Origin: Endomicrobium sp.
GTDB taxonomy: Bacteria > Elusimicrobiota > Endomicrobiia > Endomicrobiales > Endomicrobiaceae
NCBI GenBank assembly: GCA_031262585.1
Contig: JAISHK010000008.1
Location: 89,802-153,801, forward strand
Length of the DNA: 64,000 bases
Reading direction: 5' to 3'
Shown in pieces: positions 38,009 to 48,584 of the stretch (its first letter is position 1; each line of letters starts with the position of its first letter). The notes beneath the pieces were generated by a model. It had not been told where the DNA came from and did no database searches. It saw only the letters and a list, made by a program, of their open reading frames with translations. A program made the translations under genes and the position numbers.

Positions 38009-39036
38009 AAAAATATATATTAGATTTAACAATTACGCAGCTTAAAAATATCTTAAAAACTAAAGTATCTCAAGAATATGTATTTAGTCAAATTTTAGAC
38101 TGGATTTACGTAAAAAAAGTAATTTCTTTTAAAGATTTTACAAATATATCTAAAAAATTAAAAGAAAAACTAGATGAAATATTCATACTAAGAACACTCA
38201 AAATAATTAAAAAGGAACAATCTAAAATTGATGGAACAACTAGATATATTTTTCAAACATCAGATAAAAAATATTTTTTTGCCGTCCTTCTCTCGTCGAA
38301 AGAAAAAAACTCCATATGTATATCTTCTCAGATAGGGTGCCCTGTTATGTGTTCTTTTTGTTCTTCTGGCAAAGTTAAATATATCAGAAACTTAACAAAA
38401 GGTGAAATATTAGAGCAAATTTTACAAATCGAAAATGATACTAAAAAAAGAATTTCCAGAGTTTTGTTTATGGGTATGGGCGAACCCACTCTAAATATTA
38501 ATAACGTCACTTTAGTTTTAAATTCACTTTTATCAAATAAAGAGTTTGGCATAGGAAAAAAACATATAACGCTTTCAAGCGTGGGGAATGTTCCAGTGAT
38601 AAAGAAACTTGCAGATAGCAGGTTTGGCGTTCGTATTGCCCTTTCTCTGCATGCTACTGATGAAAAACAAAGAAGGAAACTAATTCCAAATAATTTTGGC
38701 TTTAGCATAAACGACATATTAGATGCAGGTAAATATTATCTTAAAAAAACAAATTCGCGTCTTACAATAGAATATATTCTTGTAAAAGATATCAACGACT
38801 CCATTGCAAGCGCACATAAACTTGCAAGATTGCTAAAACACCATGAACTTATAAATTCTAATATGCAGGTTAATTTAATACCTTTTAATTTTATAAATAA
38901 TACACAGTTTAAAACATCTAAATCAGAATCAATACAAAAATTTAAAAATATGTTAAAACTTAATAAAATTATTGTTAACATAAGACAGGCAAAAGGTATA
39001 GATATTAAAGCTGCATGCGGGCAATTAGGATATTGA
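38005..39036 (+). CDS. rlmN: Dual-specificity 23S rRNA/tRNA adenine-C2 methyltransferase
   Basis: RlmN is a radical-SAM enzyme that methylates A2503 of 23S rRNA and A37 of some tRNAs. The 343-residue protein has the C-x3-C-x2-C cluster motif CPVMCSFC (around residue 114), [30 protein letters not shown] and the methyl-carrying Cys near the end ([10 protein letters not shown]). The Leu/Ile-rich N-terminal domain is present. The start ATG overlaps the pgi stop (ATGA). Confidence 0.94.
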   Translation: MKKYILDLTITQLKNILKTKVSQEYVFSQILDWIYVKKVISFKDFTNISKKLKEKLDEIFILRTLKIIKKEQSKIDGTTRYIFQTSDKKYFFAVLLSSKEKNSICISSQIGCPVMCSFCSSGKVKYIRNLTKGEILEQILQIENDTKKRISRVLFMGMGEPTLNINNVTLVLNSLLSNKEFGIGKKHITLSSVGNVPVIKKLADSRFGVRIALSLHATDEKQRRKLIPNNFGFSINDILDAGKYYLKKTNSRLTIEYILVKDINDSIASAHKLARLLKHHELINSNMQVNLIPFNFINNTQFKTSKSESIQKFKNMLKLNKIIVNIRQAKGIDIKAACGQLGY

Positions 39037-39094
39037 ATACAAACTTTGTTTTTTGTAAAATTTCAAGAAACAACAATGAGGTCTATTGTTAATT

Positions 39095-39520
39095 ATGAGT
39101 TCCAGAAGAGAGGCAAGAGAATATTCTTTACAAATGTTGTACACGCTTGACAACTGCAATACTTCTAACGATGTTGTATATGAAGTCTTCGAAAAAAATT
39201 TACCAAAAGCAGAGACTTATAAAAAATTTGCGATAAAACTATTCGAAGGTGTTTGTACAAAAAAAAAAATTATAGATTCTCTTATAAACCAGTATACAAA
39301 AAATTGGAAATTAGAAAGAATGGCCGTTGTGGATAGAAATATTATACGCCTTGCTGTCTATGAAATTATTGACACTCCAGACATTCCTATTGGTGTTATA
39401 ATAGATGAAGCCATAGAAATATCCAAAAAATACTCAACACGAGACTCAAGTAAATTTATAAATGGCATTCTAGATAAATTAAAAGAAATAAGAGAACAAA
39501 AAAATAAAAAACAATTTTAG
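39095..39520 (+). CDS. nusB: Transcription antitermination factor NusB
   Basis: NusB binds boxA RNA with S10 and supports rRNA antitermination. The 141-residue all-helical protein has SSRREAREYSLQMLYTLD, WKLERMAVVDRNIIRLAVYEI, IPIGVIIDEAIEISKKYS and SSKFINGILDKL, as in the family. ATG 39095 is chosen for the conserved SRREARE start; GAGG lies rather far (about 13 bases) upstream, and TTG 39086 would be closer. It lies 58 bases after rlmN. Confidence 0.92.
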   Translation: MSSRREAREYSLQMLYTLDNCNTSNDVVYEVFEKNLPKAETYKKFAIKLFEGVCTKKKIIDSLINQYTKNWKLERMAVVDRNIIRLAVYEIIDTPDIPIGVIIDEAIEISKKYSTRDSSKFINGILDKLKEIREQKNKKQF

Positions 39521-39552
39521 ATACAGCAAACAATCTTATTTTGTATGATAAT

Positions 39553-41565
39553 ATGAAAAGTATCAAACATCACATTGAACAATTAAGAAAAGAATTAATC
39601 AGGCATAATAATTTGTATTATGATAAAAACAATCCTGAAATATCTGATGCAGAATATGATAAGCTCGTAAAAGAACTTGAACGTCTTGAAGTCGAAAATC
39701 CTTTTTTTACCTCACTAAATTCTCCTACTCAAAAAGTATCTGGCAGTGTATCCCCATCTTTTAAACGAGTAAGGCATTCCACATCAATATTTTCATTAGA
39801 TAACACTTACTCTAGACAAGAAACAGCAAAATGGTACGAAAAAATTGAAAAAAAATTCGGGAATAAAAATTTAGAATTTGCAATTGAACCTAAAATAGAT
39901 GGATTAAGTGCAAGGTTAACTTATGTAGATGGCATCATATCTATAGGTGCAACACGTGGTGATGGCCAAATTGGTGAAAATGTCTCTGAAAATATAAAAA
40001 CTATTAAAAATATTCCTCACAAACTCCAAATACAAAATCCTCCTAAATTATTCGAACTATGCGGAGAAGTATATATAAATAAAGCTGATTTTGAAAAACT
40101 AAATAAAGAAATAATTAAATCTGGAAAACAAAAATTTGCAAATCCAAGAAATGCTGCATCAGGTTCTTTAAGACAAAAATTTCCAGAAATTACAGCAAAA
40201 CGAAATTTGAGTTTTTTTGTTCATTCTTTTGGAAAAATTGATGGAGAGCAATTTCAAAAATATTCGGATTTTTTACAATATTGCCAAAATTGTGGTTTTA
40301 ATTTACAAGAAGATTTCAAAATTTGTCATTCTTTAGAAGAAATAATTAAATTTATGGATATCATGTTAATCAAAAGAGATTTTTTACAATATGAAACAGA
40401 TGGATTAGTAATTAAAGTCAATAGTTTAAATTTACAAAGAGAACTTGGATATACAAACAAAAGTCCAAGATGGGCAATAGCATTTAAATTTCCTGCAAAA
40501 CAAGCCACTACAAAATTGAATAAGATTCGTATTCAAGTTGGACGTACAGGAATAATAACCCCTTCAGCCGTTCTAGAACCAATAGTTCTTGCAGGAGTCA
40601 CTATATCCCATGCAACATTGCATAATTTTGAAGAGATAGAACGCCTTAATATAAATGAAGGAGATGTCGTTCTAGTAGAACGTGCGGGTGATGTTATTCC
40701 CAAAATAATAAAAGTCGTAAAAAAAGATAAAAAAGATTTTTTTAAACCACCTTATGATTGTCCATCATGCAAAAGCAAAATTATTAAAGAAAACGAACAA
40801 GAGATTGCATACAGATGCATCAATCCAGAATGTCCAGAACAATTCAGAAAACATTTAATACATTTTGTAAGTAGAAATGCTATGAATATAGAAGGTTTTG
40901 GAGAAACTGTAATTAATCAGTTCATTGCAAAAAATAAAATACAAACGCTTGCCGATATTTATTACTTAACTTATAATGATTTTATAAAACTCGATTTATT
41001 TAAAGAAAAAAAAGCAAAAAATCTCGTAAGAGCAATTACTGAAAGCAAAAAAAAACCTTTGAGTAAACTACTATTCGCTTTAGGCATAAGATATATCGGG
41101 GAAAAAAATTCTGAAATTGTAGCACAAAAATTTAAAAATATAGAAAATTTATTTAATGCTAATCTAGAATCTTTTATCAAAATTCCAGAAATAGGAAAAA
41201 CTATCGCACAATCTTTAAAAGATTTTTTTGAAAATAAAGACGTCCGCCGGGTCATAAACGCCTTAGCTGTAATAGGTGTAAACATGACAGAACCTGAAAT
41301 TCAAACTAAAAATATGTCGTTTAAAGATAAAACATTTGTATTAACTGGTGAACTTGAAAATTACACAAGAGAACAAGCAGGGCAAATTATAAAATTTTTT
41401 GGAGGAAAAATTACTTCTTCAATAACTAAAAAAACAGATTATGTTTTGGTTGGCACTAATGCCGGTTTAAAATTTAAAAAAGCAAAAGAACTGAATATAA
41501 AAACTATTAACGAACAAGAATTTAAAAAACTAATAAAAAATAAATTATTTAAAATATCAACATAA
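39553..41565 (+). CDS. ligA: NAD+-dependent DNA ligase
   Basis: LigA seals nicks in replication and repair. The ~670-residue protein has domain Ia (RHNNLYYDKNNPEISDAEYDKL), the adenylation motif FAIEPKIDGLSARL (catalytic Lys), the OB fold, a C4 zinc finger (CPSC...CINPEC), helix-hairpin-helix repeats (EIGKTIAQSL) and a C-terminal BRCT domain (DKTFVLTGELENYTREQA). ATG 39553 is preferred; a TTG 12 bases upstream is possible. Neither has a clear ribosome binding site. Confidence 0.94.
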   Translation: MKSIKHHIEQLRKELIRHNNLYYDKNNPEISDAEYDKLVKELERLEVENPFFTSLNSPTQKVSGSVSPSFKRVRHSTSIFSLDNTYSRQETAKWYEKIEKKFGNKNLEFAIEPKIDGLSARLTYVDGIISIGATRGDGQIGENVSENIKTIKNIPHKLQIQNPPKLFELCGEVYINKADFEKLNKEIIKSGKQKFANPRNAASGSLRQKFPEITAKRNLSFFVHSFGKIDGEQFQKYSDFLQYCQNCGFNLQEDFKICHSLEEIIKFMDIMLIKRDFLQYETDGLVIKVNSLNLQRELGYTNKSPRWAIAFKFPAKQATTKLNKIRIQVGRTGIITPSAVLEPIVLAGVTISHATLHNFEEIERLNINEGDVVLVERAGDVIPKIIKVVKKDKKDFFKPPYDCPSCKSKIIKENEQEIAYRCINPECPEQFRKHLIHFVSRNAMNIEGFGETVINQFIAKNKIQTLADIYYLTYNDFIKLDLFKEKKAKNLVRAITESKKKPLSKLLFALGIRYIGEKNSEIVAQKFKNIENLFNANLESFIKIPEIGKTIAQSLKDFFENKDVRRVINALAVIGVNMTEPEIQTKNMSFKDKTFVLTGELENYTREQAGQIIKFFGGKITSSITKKTDYVLVGTNAGLKFKKAKELNIKTINEQEFKKLIKNKLFKIST

Positions 41566-42375
41566 AATACCATTGACTAAAAAAATATTAGTTACGAAAT
41601 ATATTTAGAATTTGTATTCTTTTGTTTTGTTTAGCTTTAAAACCCAGCCTTTGATACTTTAATATAGTAAATATTTCGAACATAGAAACTAGCCAAAACA
41701 ATGCAATAAGCCATTTTTAAATACCAAAATAACAATTACTATTAACACGTACATGCTTTTTTGATTTTTGTAGTTCCCATTTTCAATCATACCATATGCA
41801 AATTACTACCCCCCCACTAATTCCTACATTTCAAACTACTATCATTTTACCACTTCCATAACATTTATATATCCTTTATTTTATATCCGTTCTCAACAAC
41901 ATTCCATCATATATATACAATTCCGTACTTAATGCTCTAATGTCTATATCCATCTACTTCGCTATTTTTCAATCCATATAAGTCACAGTTGAAATAATTC
42001 TTGGTATACAGATTAATGTTCTTTTTCACATCTAACCTATCAAATTGTTCTAAAGCCGACCCATTCTTTTGCATTCGCTACAATGGATATTGTTTTAGCT
42101 TATTAAGAATATTATATCAACAGAATTTAAAACTTCTACTTTTCGTAATGTGTTAACTTTACTACTATATTTCTCTGAAATAACATAATATCCTCTATAT
42201 TCGCTAGTTAGAGATATTTTGTAAGGACTGGTATTCGCTTAGTTATACCAAATTGGTCCAAACTTAACTAAAGAATTTAAGGAATCTTTACTTTTACCTA
42301 AATGACTAATTAAATACTGAGAATTTAAAATAATTACGCTTATTCTTCATCAGAAATGACAGTGAGCATTAAATT
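41566..42375. other. 0.8-kb spacer with a minus-strand relic
   Basis: No intact gene. The minus strand reads ANTSPYKISLTSEYRGYYVI then SEKYSSKVNTLRKVEVLNSV (around 42100-42250), and in another frame FDRLDVKKNINLYTKNYFNC then DLYGLKNSEVDGYRH (around 41960-42070), broken by stops and shifts. It looks like one dead gene of unknown family. A C7 run lies near 41809-41815. Confidence 0.4.
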
Positions 42376-43590
42376 CTACACGGAATCGGTAACAAGTCGC
42401 TTACCAGTTTTAATAAAATGTGCATATAAAGGAGATATATTTCTCAATCTTTTAATAATTTTAGGAAATTCTTCTAAAACATAATCAATCTCTTTTTCCG
42501 TATTAAATTTGGACAAAGTAAATAAAATTGAACCTTGTCCAACGGCAATATCCACACTCATAGCACTAAGAACATGTGATAATTTAAGATTTTTATTTGC
42601 ACAAGCTGATCCACTTGAAGCCATGATACCTTTAGCGTCTAAAAGCAAAAATAACGATTCCCCCTCTACAAATTCTACTGAAAAATTTATATTGCATGGT
42701 AATCGTTTCTCCCCAACTGTTCCATTCAAATAAATATAATCTATTCTTTTTGGAAGCTCAGAAATAAATTTATCTCTTATTTTTTTTATTTTTTCTCTAT
42801 TTTCTAAAATTTCATACTTGGCTAATTCGCATGCTTTCCCAAAACCTACAATGGCAGGAAGATTCTCCGTGCCTGAGCGTTTATAATTTTCCTGGGCACC
42901 ACCTTCAATTTGAGGAGTAATCCTTACACCTTTTTTTAGATACAAAGCTGCTATTCCTTTAGGTCCATAAATTACCGATGAAGCAATAGTTAGAGCATCT
43001 ATACTTAAATCTTTAACATCTATAGGAATTGAACCACACGCACACACTGCATCAGTATGAAACAACACAAAATCATTTAAATTATTATTTTTAACTATTG
43101 AAGCTAACTTTTTTATATCCTGTATTGTACCAACTTCAGGATTAGCATATTGCAAAGACACCAAAATCGTGTCTTTTCTCATAAGCTTTTTAAGTTCTTC
43201 CGCTTTTATAATACCATTATTATCAACCGATAAATAAGTTACTTCAAAACCTTCCTTTTGAAGTCTTTTAACAGAATTCAAAACCGAAAAATGCTCAATT
43301 GCAGAAACAATAATATGTTTGCCCTTTACCCTTAAAACATCTGCAAGTCCCTTTATTGCGAAATTGTTTGATTCAGTTCCACAAGATGTAAAAATAATCT
43401 CTTGAGCTTCAGCATTAATTAGACCTGCAACCTGAAGTCTAGCAGTTTCAAGAGCATCTTTTGAAATAGAACCTAAAGAGTAAATACTTTGAGGATTACC
43501 GTAGTTTTCAATAAAAAATGGTTTCATAATCTCAAAAACTCTTTCATCCAACTTTGTATTTGATTGATTATCTAAATATATTGGTTCCAT
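42376..43590 (-). CDS. NifS/IscS-like protein lacking the PLP lysine (probable inactive cysteine desulfurase)
   Basis: The 404-residue protein aligns along its whole length with cysteine desulfurases: YLDNQSNTKLDERV, TSCGTESNNFAIKG, AIEHFSVLNSVKRL, FHTDAVCACGSIPIDV, YGPKGIAALYL, GGAQENYKRSGTENL and SSGSACANKNLKLSHVL with the persulfide Cys (C330). The Schiff-base motif S-x-H-K before YGPKG reads S-S-V-I, so the Lys is replaced by Val206 and its His by Ser. The Gln that contacts PLP (Q183 in IscS) is Cys, and the substrate-binding Arg in SIRFSLGR is Leu (SILFTLSK). The ORF is intact. It follows rubredoxin by 6 bases. Confidence 0.85.
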   Translation of the reverse strand: MEPIYLDNQSNTKLDERVFEIMKPFFIENYGNPQSIYSLGSISKDALETARLQVAGLINAEAQEIIFTSCGTESNNFAIKGLADVLRVKGKHIIVSAIEHFSVLNSVKRLQKEGFEVTYLSVDNNGIIKAEELKKLMRKDTILVSLQYANPEVGTIQDIKKLASIVKNNNLNDFVLFHTDAVCACGSIPIDVKDLSIDALTIASSVIYGPKGIAALYLKKGVRITPQIEGGAQENYKRSGTENLPAIVGFGKACELAKYEILENREKIKKIRDKFISELPKRIDYIYLNGTVGEKRLPCNINFSVEFVEGESLFLLLDAKGIMASSGSACANKNLKLSHVLSAMSVDIAVGQGSILFTLSKFNTEKEIDYVLEEFPKIIKRLRNISPLYAHFIKTGKRLVTDSV

Positions 43591-43596
43591 AGTTTA

Positions 43597-43755
43597 TTAT
43601 TCTTTTTCAAAAGCAGATTTTGGAGCATTACATATCGGACAGGTCCAATCATTTGGAAGCTCTTCAAAACTAGTACCGGACGCAATATTATTTTCTGGAA
43701 CTCCTACAACTGGATCATAAATATATCCACATGCACAACATTTAAATTTTTTCAT
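43597..43755 (-). CDS. Rubredoxin
   Basis: A 52-residue classical rubredoxin with one Fe(Cys)4 centre: [15 protein letters not shown] (C-x2-C) and [15 protein letters not shown] (C-P-x-C). It is a cytoplasmic one-electron carrier and the likely donor to the flavodiiron protein, superoxide reductase and rubrerythrin encoded 8-10 kb away. ATG 43755 has AAGGAG at ideal spacing; an upstream in-frame start would add 23 unrelated basic residues. It is cotranscribed with the NifS-like gene. Confidence 0.95.
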   Translation of the reverse strand: MKKFKCCACGYIYDPVVGVPENNIASGTSFEELPNDWTCPICNAPKSAFEKE

Positions 43756-43829
43756 ACTATTCTCCTTATTTTTCAATTCTATTTTTATCTCACTTCTCAC
43801 TCTTTTTATTCTAGAATTTTTCAAGAGTT

Positions 43830-45660
43830 CAAATTCGTTATAGTCTAATTATTTTCTTAAACATAATTCTAAAATGTTAACTTCACTTAACAATAAATTA
43901 AAAGAATCTTTATCTAAATACAGAAATTAAATTTTTTCAATTATAGAATCATTTTTTAAATTATTAATTTTGCAAAGTTAGCACTATTTTTCCTTTTAAA
44001 ACTCTATGCTTTTTATTTTAATAAATCTGTGGCACATAAACCCAAAAACCAAATAAAATACAGCTTTTTCAATAATTTATTTTTAATGCTTTTAAGAAGT
44101 CAGAGACATCCACCAACTATATACTATATTTTATAAACAGTCTGTTTTAATATATTTTAATAAGTATTTTATTCACTGCATTATTTAAACAATAATACCA
44201 TTCAAAACTTCAAAATTCTTTATTATTTTCATTGTTTTTACAAAATTTATTTCCTCTAAAACTATTAACTGTGTTATAGATAAAACACTCTCACAATCTC
44301 TAATATTTATTATTGGTTTTATAATATTTATTAACTCAATTTTTTTCTTCTTCAACTATCTCTGGAATAAACTCTATTATACTACATTTACTGCTTTTGA
44401 ATATTTCACTCAAATGCATATTCTCCATTAATTTAGATATTTCTTTATTAGGTTCTTATTAAACTATGTATTCCATCTATTTCAATTACCGACGCTCACT
44501 TCAATATAACCCTCTTATCTATAAGTTCATTTTCTTTACGATTAATTCTTAATACATCGCATAGACTATTAACGCCCGCTCCTTATTATTCCTTTCTATT
44601 ATTTTCATTCTTTTGCCACTACATTTCCTTTTTCTCATTCTCTATCTTCTTCTATCACTTACAACATACTTAATATATTTTCTACAAATATTTTATTTTT
44701 TTCATAGTTTAAACGATAATACTTACCTAACTCCTCATAATTTTTACAAAATTTTTAATTTATTTATCATTACATATGTCATTTTCTATACAATATTTTA
44801 CAATTCTTAAAATTTTTCTCAAACAATCAAACATTTATAATTTATTTCCTAAATAATTATAAATTCACAAAAATCTTACACAAATACTATTTCTCTTTTT
44901 ATCACCATTCATAAAATACACTTCCCTTATATTTTTTATTATTCTCCATCATTACTGAATTTATTTCTTTTATTAATTCATTATCCCTTATAAACTCACA
45001 TAAATCTCTATAACTAGCTACTAAATTTATATTACATTTTTTTTATTTCTTCTAAACATACGTTTAAACTTGAAATATCTTTAATTCATTTATTTCTTTT
45101 ATAAACATCTTATATTCCCAAAATATCAAAATTCTTTCCAATCTTACTAACACTTACATGAAATCAACTAATTATCTTTCTTTTTTATCCTCACTTCCTT
45201 TTGAAACTATTCATATTTAAATTCGAATATTCTTATTTTTTGATTTGTAAAATATTATTACACTTTTCAGATAAGATGTTAATCTTTTGGATATGCGAAT
45301 TTAATCCTAAGCAAACTTTTTTAATTTTATTTTATTATCTTTATACTTCTTTAATCATCTGTGCTTTTACTTCATCTTTTAACCCATAAAGATTCTTTTA
45401 TTATTTTTTATCTATAATATTTTTCAGCTCACAATTTTTCATACTTTTACAATCTCTCCTCTACTAACTTACACTTAACCGTGATATATCTATTTTTCTA
45501 TATCCACCTTCTATATAAATATTCTTTACATAGTCGTCTTTTATTTCTCATTTTTTCACCCTTGCTTAAAAAGTTTTTTTATCTTTTTTTATTATTACAA
45601 AAGTTCCTTTGAATCTACACTTAATATTTAATTCAAAAATTAAAAAATTTATTACTAAAA
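43830..45660 (-). pseudogene. Long decayed frame(s) of an unidentified Lys/Glu/Asn-rich protein
   Basis: The minus strand of this spacer is strongly purine-rich, as the coding strands of neighbouring genes are. Read through stops it gives KNIYIEGGYRKIDISRLSVS (around 45475-45530), KNLYGLKDEVKAQMIKEV, KKVCLGLNSHIQKINILSEK (around 45250-45310) and, nearer 44400, EISKLMENMHLSEIFKSSKC. These have helical, coiled-coil-like composition and are broken by frequent TAA/TGA. It could be one dead gene of about 1.5 kb or several. I cannot name a family. Confidence 0.35.
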
Positions 45661-45730
45661 GAAACTATTTTACAATTCCACATTGTTAAAAAATATAAAG
45701 AACTTTATACCATTCCTAATTCTACGCTTC

Positions 45731-47587
45731 TCAACAAATATTTTTTTTTTTCGTTGCAACAGTCAAATCATTTTCCAAACGTAACCCTAAATCATAAACA
45801 TCATTCAGTAATAGATTTAAAGAATCTTTATCCAAATTTATAGAAGCAAATTTATAAAAATTAAATCTTTTCAATGTTTGAACTATTTGATCTAAAGTTT
45901 CTTTATCAATATTAAAATTATTTTCATTTAAAATATCTGCTATTTGTGTTCTCTTTCGTAAATCCTCAAAAGAAATCTTTGTTTTTATGCTTACAATCTG
46001 CATTAAAGCTTGATAAATTAAATCAAATGCGAAATTTAAATTATTTTTTGCAATTTGCTCTCTAGCATTATTTACAAACATATTAAATTTTCCAAAACCT
46101 ATACTATTTTTCTTTTTAAATGCTATACCATTCATTTTAATAAATTTATAACCTAAACTAAAAATCAATAAAAAAATAAAAGGAACAAAAATCAAATAAA
46201 ACATATGATTTTTTAATAAATATCCTTTATAAGATTTTAATTTTTTTATCTGTTTATTATAATTTATATCTTTGCGAACATTATTTATTTTAGCTTTATG
46301 TCCACTATCAGATTCCGAGTAAACGGTTCCCCCACTTACATTAATCTTTTGAGGCTGTGTTTTTATAGTTTCATATTGTTTTTTTACAGGATTAAAAAAA
46401 GAAAGACTTGCAACAGGAATTTCTTTTACACCTGTTGTTAATGGAATAAATATTGTTTTGAATTCTTTTAAATTATCCGAAGCAGTTGCAACAATAGTGT
46501 CATATTTTTTAAAACCGTCAAAAGCACAAAAATTTATACCACTCACACTTTTCATATTCACATCATCATTACCACTTACTACAATTGTTAAAGTCACAGG
46601 TTCGTTTGTATTGACTTCTCTTTTATCAACAAAGGCTTTAATCTTAAAATTACCAACTGCTCCAGAAAAATCTAACGGCCTACCCTCATTAGGTAAAGAA
46701 AGAACATCTACTGTAACTATGTTAGTTTCTAACATTTTAGTTTGTCCACGACCTATATTTGTAAAAATATTAAATAAATCATCCATTTCATCTACATCTG
46801 ATGCATAAAAATCCATAACGGCTACCTTAATTTTAGCAGGTTCTATTATTTTAGTTCCCCTACCTATTGGATATAAAGTTGTTTCTATATCGTCAACATG
46901 ATAATTAGAGCCATTTACTACTTCAAAATGACTTTTAGTCTTAGAGCCATCATTCCAAAAACCAGAAAAATTTGGCGCAAAATATTCAGGATTAGATATT
47001 AAATCTACATTTGTATAAAAACTAAATCTATAAATTAATTTTTCATTTTCATAGACTGTCATCTTATTTACAGAAGCTTTTACAAAAACTTTTTCAACAG
47101 AATTTCGCATGAGTTGTTTATGTACTTTTTGTTGACCAGTATAGGAAGGAGATTTTTGAACCTTTGGAAAACTAATATTTTGTTGTAATGTATGCACACT
47201 CTGGACAGGGGTAATTTCAATTCCCATAGTATCTGTGAAATACACATGTCCATTCAAAGCTATTTTAGCAGGTGCAATTTGAAATTTTCCTATTGTTTTA
47301 GCTCTTAAAGTATATTTATACGTTATACTTACGCTCACTTTACCATTAATTATAGACATACTTTGCGAAGTTGATGTACCAAACCTACTGAATTCAGGCA
47401 TATTACCTATAGTCGGTTCTGGAAGATCTGGATTATCACCACTCACGATAACTGAATATATAAAAGATTCATTTAACGGTACACTATTTCTATCTAAAGA
47501 TGCTTTAAAAGAAATAATATTAGCGTACAATAAACTTAAACTAGTTATAAATAATAAAACAAATAAAAAAATAGTCTTCCTTAACAT
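45731..47587 (-). CDS. batD: BatD family membrane protein
   Basis: BatD proteins belong to the Bacteroides aerotolerance cluster; their biochemical role is unclear. The 618-residue protein has a signal peptide (MLRKTIFLFVLLFITSLSLLYA), several repeated beta-sandwich modules of the type SFKASLDRNSVPLNESFIYSV...FGTSTSQSMSIINGK, and one membrane helix at about 455-475. A helical cytoplasmic tail follows. It is the last gene of moxR-DUF58-bat and starts one base after the batC stop. Confidence 0.85.
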   Translation of the reverse strand: MLRKTIFLFVLLFITSLSLLYANIISFKASLDRNSVPLNESFIYSVIVSGDNPDLPEPTIGNMPEFSRFGTSTSQSMSIINGKVSVSITYKYTLRAKTIGKFQIAPAKIALNGHVYFTDTMGIEITPVQSVHTLQQNISFPKVQKSPSYTGQQKVHKQLMRNSVEKVFVKASVNKMTVYENEKLIYRFSFYTNVDLISNPEYFAPNFSGFWNDGSKTKSHFEVVNGSNYHVDDIETTLYPIGRGTKIIEPAKIKVAVMDFYASDVDEMDDLFNIFTNIGRGQTKMLETNIVTVDVLSLPNEGRPLDFSGAVGNFKIKAFVDKREVNTNEPVTLTIVVSGNDDVNMKSVSGINFCAFDGFKKYDTIVATASDNLKEFKTIFIPLTTGVKEIPVASLSFFNPVKKQYETIKTQPQKINVSGGTVYSESDSGHKAKINNVRKDINYNKQIKKLKSYKGYLLKNHMFYLIFVPFIFLLIFSLGYKFIKMNGIAFKKKNSIGFGKFNMFVNNAREQIAKNNLNFAFDLIYQALMQIVSIKTKISFEDLRKRTQIADILNENNFNIDKETLDQIVQTLKRFNFYKFASINLDKDSLNLLLNDVYDLGLRLENDLTVATKKKNIC

Positions 47588-47588
47588 T

Positions 47589-48584
47589 TTACCAATCCTC
47601 TTTTGGTTTATTTATTAACAGTTTTTTATTTTTATTTCTCAATTTATCCGCATTCTTATCAGCTTCACCATAATAATTTAAAAACATAATAGTTTGAGGA
47701 TCTTTTTTATTTCTTTTTTCGTTATTTAAATCTGCACTTAAAAAATCATTTTCTTTGTTTTTTTTCAAATCATTACTTTGATTTTTATTTTCTTCTTTCA
47801 CTTTAGATAACTTTTTCTCTTTTAACTTTTCTATATTTTCACTTATTTCTTGCTTCTGATTATCAAGTTTTTGTTGTTCTTTCTCTAGATTGTTTTTTAT
47901 ATTTTGTTGTTCTTTAGAATCATTTTTATTATTGGAATTATTTAATTCTTGTATTTTTTTTTCATTTTCTTTGCGCAATTTTTCATTTTGTTTCATTTGC
48001 CTTTTTAAATTATGTGCCCCTTTACTTTGTTTATTTTGACTATTGTTTTGTTTCTCACATTTTTTTTCTTCTTTATCATTTTTCTTAATATTACTTTTTT
48101 TATTCAAGATTAATAATGCCTTTTCAAGATTATATTTTGCATCTTTATCCTTAGGATTTAATTTTAAAGCTTCTTTATACAAATCAATAGCTTTTTGAAA
48201 ATTACCTTCTTTATATTCAACATTACCTAAATCATAAAAAGCTATAAACTTCTCTTCTTTAACTGCTGCTTTTGATGAAGTTAAAACTTCATTATATTTA
48301 ACCTTTGCCTCTTCAAACTTATTAAGCTTATATTTAACACTTGCAGCATTATTTAATACACTATAATTATTAAATTGACTTACTAGAGCTTCATCAAAAC
48401 TTTTAGACGCCTCTTCAAAATTTCCTTTATTAAAATATCTGACAGCTTTATTATTTGCTCTTATATTATTATAAGAAAGAAATAAAAATAGGAAAAACAA
48501 TAATAAGAGTATTAATCCAATTAAACTAAATAGCACATGCTTCTTTAATACAATATATTTTATATTATTGATTTTTTTTTTCAC
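47589..48584 (-). CDS. batC: TPR-containing Bat protein (BatC/BatE type)
   Basis: The 331-residue protein has one N-terminal membrane helix (about 19-40) and about three tetratricopeptide repeats (RYFNKGNFEEASKSFDEAL; YDLGNVEYKEGNFQKAIDLYKEALKLNPKD). A very Lys/Asn/Gln/Glu-rich, probably disordered and coiled-coil segment (about 175-300) follows. TPR proteins in bat operons are thought to scaffold the VWA proteins. It is coupled to batB by an ATGA overlap. The naming BatC versus BatE is loose. Confidence 0.78.
   Translation of the reverse strand: MKKKINNIKYIVLKKHVLFSLIGLILLLLFFLFLFLSYNNIRANNKAVRYFNKGNFEEASKSFDEALVSQFNNYSVLNNAASVKYKLNKFEEAKVKYNEVLTSSKAAVKEEKFIAFYDLGNVEYKEGNFQKAIDLYKEALKLNPKDKDAKYNLEKALLILNKKSNIKKNDKEEKKCEKQNNSQNKQSKGAHNLKRQMKQNEKLRKENEKKIQELNNSNNKNDSKEQQNIKNNLEKEQQKLDNQKQEISENIEKLKEKKLSKVKEENKNQSNDLKKNKENDFLSADLNNEKRNKKDPQTIMFLNYYGEADKNADKLRNKNKKLLINKPKEDW

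Noticed and set aside
41805..41816. C7 run considered as a phase-variation tract
   Set aside because: It is not inside an intact ORF or next to a promoter; slippage would have no obvious effect.
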